Origin: Clostridiaceae bacterium
GTDB taxonomy: Bacteria > Bacillota_A > Clostridia > Clostridiales > Clostridiaceae
Assembly (NCBI GenBank): GCA_029256485.1
Contig: JAQSXU010000179.1
Location: 1-6,720 of the forward strand
Length of the DNA: 6,720 nucleotides
Direction: 5' to 3'
The notes under the pieces are model-generated. The model made no database searches, was not told where the DNA came from, and saw nothing but the letters and a program-made list of their open reading frames with translations. Numbering within the stretch: position 1 is the first letter of the stretch; each line of letters begins with the position of its first letter. A program made the translations under genes and the position numbers. Positions 5,346 to 6,720 of this stretch are shown here, piece by piece.

Positions 5346-6257
5346 TTAATCATTTAATGTTAATTCAGACTTAAATATTATTACAGCATTCCCGGACACT
5401 TTAACTTCCACAGGTTCATTATGTTCTATGTTTACCTCAACTTCAATAATACCTGGTCGTTTTATTGCTTCACCCTGCACAGCCTTAAATTTAAATAAAG
5501 AATTATTATGCTCAACAAGATTATGATGAACAAGATATGCACCAATAGGACCATTTGCATTACCAGTGACAGGGTCTTCATTAATACCTATGGCAGGTGC
5601 AAACATTCTGCCATGTATTAAAATATCACTATGCTGTGAATCAACTGTAAAAACATAATAGCCATTACATTTAATAATGTTACTTAACCTAGAAAGTGCA
5701 TTATAATCCGGCTGCAGTGTATTTAAAGTTTCTCTACTTTTTATACCCACCATAACCTTAGAATGACCAGTGGACACAATTTGAATTTCATAGTTTTCCT
5801 GCAGATCACTATTTTTTATATTAAGTGCTTCTAAAAGTTTTTCTTTATTTATGCCCTGAATAATGTGGCCAAACTCAATTTTACCCTGGGTCATTACAAT
5901 TTTGTAATCATCATTTACCTTTACTATATCAACAGGCAGAATGCCGGCACCTGTCTTATGATAAACCCTTGATGTACTAAGTCCATTTTCAACAGCACGG
6001 GCATAATGAGCAGCAATAGTAGCATGGCCGCAGATTGGAACTTCATTGGTGGGAGTAAAAAAACGTACATGAGCATCATACTCATTGCTATTGGAAGAAA
6101 AGATAAAGGCTGTTTCAGAATTATTAAGCTCCCTGGCAATTTTCTGCATTTCATAATCAGTTAATCCATCTGCATTTGTTATTACTCCTGCTGGATTTCC
6201 TGTGAACTTCTCCTTTGTAAATGAATCAATTTGATATAAATTATATTTTCTTGTCAT
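5346..6257 (-). CDS. PhzF-family isomerase/epimerase
   Basis: A 303-residue protein of typical PhzF length with the two-lobed diaminopimelate-epimerase-like fold. The signatures are plain: YQIDSFTKEKFTGNPAGV (8-25), NNSETAFIF (45-53) with E48 matching the catalytic Glu of PhzF, RFFTPTNEVPICGHATIAAHY (65-85) with the CGHAT loop, and GINEDPVTGNANGPIGAYL (224-242) with the conserved Asp/Gly loop of the second lobe. PhzF itself isomerises a phenazine precursor. Most homologs, including those in Clostridium-like genomes without phenazine genes, have no assigned substrate, and no other phenazine gene is seen here. The ATG at 6257 is chosen because AGGAGG lies six bases upstream; the TTG-started longer frame (6284) would include that site. 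It follows a TetR-type gene by 54 bp with no terminator between, and is followed by an intrinsic terminator. Confidence 0.9.
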   Translation of the reverse strand: MTRKYNLYQIDSFTKEKFTGNPAGVITNADGLTDYEMQKIARELNNSETAFIFSSNSNEYDAHVRFFTPTNEVPICGHATIAAHYARAVENGLSTSRVYHKTGAGILPVDIVKVNDDYKIVMTQGKIEFGHIIQGINKEKLLEALNIKNSDLQENYEIQIVSTGHSKVMVGIKSRETLNTLQPDYNALSRLSNIIKCNGYYVFTVDSQHSDILIHGRMFAPAIGINEDPVTGNANGPIGAYLVHHNLVEHNNSLFKFKAVQGEAIKRPGIIEVEVNIEHNEPVEVKVSGNAVIIFKSELTLND

Positions 6258-6311
6258 GATGTGCCTCCTTAATGTTTTTAGCAATTAATATCCATGTATA
6301 ATATAATTAAT

Positions 6312-6720
6312 TTATTTTAAAATTCCATATAGCAATATTTCCATTACCTGCTTCATTGCCTCTTTCATAGTTATATCATTTTTCCTTAGAAATTCATAAT
6401 CTAGAAATGTATTGCTAACACTTTCTAATATGCAACTAATAATATTCAGTTGAATATTACTTTTTAAAACTCCCTCTTCCATCCCTTCTTTTAGTACTAT
6501 TTCTATGAGATTTAATTTAAAATCTTTTAGCTCCTGAATTTTTTTCCATTCATCATAATAAAACTTATATGCTTCATCTAATACTTTAACTGGGAGCTTA
6601 TATTTATGATAAGAATACATTATGGAGTTCAACTTATCCACTAAAGAACAATCTTTTTTTATAGACTCAAGGGTGGCATTTTTATCGGTTTCTATTACTT
6701 CTTTAAAATATTCAACTATA
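6312..6720 (-). CDS. TetR/AcrR-family transcriptional regulator, C-terminal part (partial)
   Basis: The reading frame is open to the right edge of the window, giving the last 136 residues; an internal GTG at 6641 is not the start. The visible part is all alpha-helical and looks like a TetR ligand-binding/dimerisation domain. A Tyr-rich helix (YKFYYDEWKKIQELKDF) is followed by LNLIEIVLKEGMEEGVLKSN, the recurrent E-G-x-x-x-G-x-L segment. A final helix EAMKQVMEILLYGILK has the typical L-L-x-x-G-I ending. The DNA-binding HTH would be in the N-terminal 50 residues, outside the window, so the family call rests on the C-terminal pattern alone. It sits 54 bp upstream of phzF on the same strand and probably shares a transcript with it, which suggests it controls phzF. 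The ligand is unknown. Confidence 0.65.
   Translation of the reverse strand, partial: IVEYFKEVIETDKNATLESIKKDCSLVDKLNSIMYSYHKYKLPVKVLDEAYKFYYDEWKKIQELKDFKLNLIEIVLKEGMEEGVLKSNIQLNIISCILESVSNTFLDYEFLRKNDITMKEAMKQVMEILLYGILK

Noticed and set aside
5924..6154. A 76-codon minus-strand open frame inside phzF
   Set aside because: It is a second frame within the conserved PhzF catalytic region on the same strand, with no independent ribosome-binding site.
6312..6641. A complete small 109-residue gene starting at GTG 6641
   Set aside because: The frame continues without a stop to the window edge, and the protein matches only the C-terminal domain of a TetR regulator, so it is a truncated view of a longer gene.

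Overview
The window is AT-rich, low-GC Firmicutes-type DNA, most likely from a Clostridium-like anaerobe. The reasons are strong purine-rich Shine-Dalgarno sites, sigma-A-type promoters in very AT-rich spacers, frequent TTG/GTG alternatives near starts, and the gene families present. All eight protein genes lie on the minus strand, so transcription runs from high to low coordinates. There is no RNA gene, insertion sequence, CRISPR array or phage module.

Reading in transcription order: (1) 6720-6312 is the C-terminal part of a TetR-type regulator cut by the window edge, followed 54 bp later by a PhzF-family isomerase/epimerase (6257-5346) that ends at a clear intrinsic terminator (5311-5282). 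(2) A 309-bp AT-rich region (5345-5037) holds that terminator, several inverted repeats and one good promoter (5150-5122). The promoter drives a tight three-gene operon: an RpiA-type ribose-5-phosphate isomerase (5036-4353, TTG start), a Gfo/Idh/MocA sugar oxidoreductase (4336-3368) and an RpiR-family HTH-SIS regulator (3349-2498, TTG start). It looks like a self-regulated sugar or sugar-phosphate module; its substrate cannot be read from sequence. (3) A second unit has a QueG-like cobalamin/double-[4Fe-4S] reductase paralog (2256-1228) and a MarR regulator (1165-728), ending at a probable hairpin terminator (644-591). (4) At the left edge is the first 155 codons of a membrane-anchored sensor, probably a methyl-accepting chemotaxis protein (466-1), with its own promoter.

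The most notable signal is regulatory. The promoters of the QueG-like gene and of marR both have a perfect TTGACA -35 box and carry the same 11-base sequence ATATGCATATA in the same register over the -10 box. A near-copy of the longer version of the site lies 77 bp further into the QueG-like leader. This predicts that the MarR protein represses both itself and the reductase. The reductase keeps the Fe-S cysteines and the cobalamin-domain glycine motifs, but appears to lack the DYH segment expected in true epoxyqueuosine reductases, so it may act on another substrate.

For five genes (the QueG-like gene, rpiA, the oxidoreductase, rpiR and phzF) the choice of start codon needed attention. The Shine-Dalgarno position favours a start internal to the longest open frame in four of them, and rpiR appears to use a TTG start.
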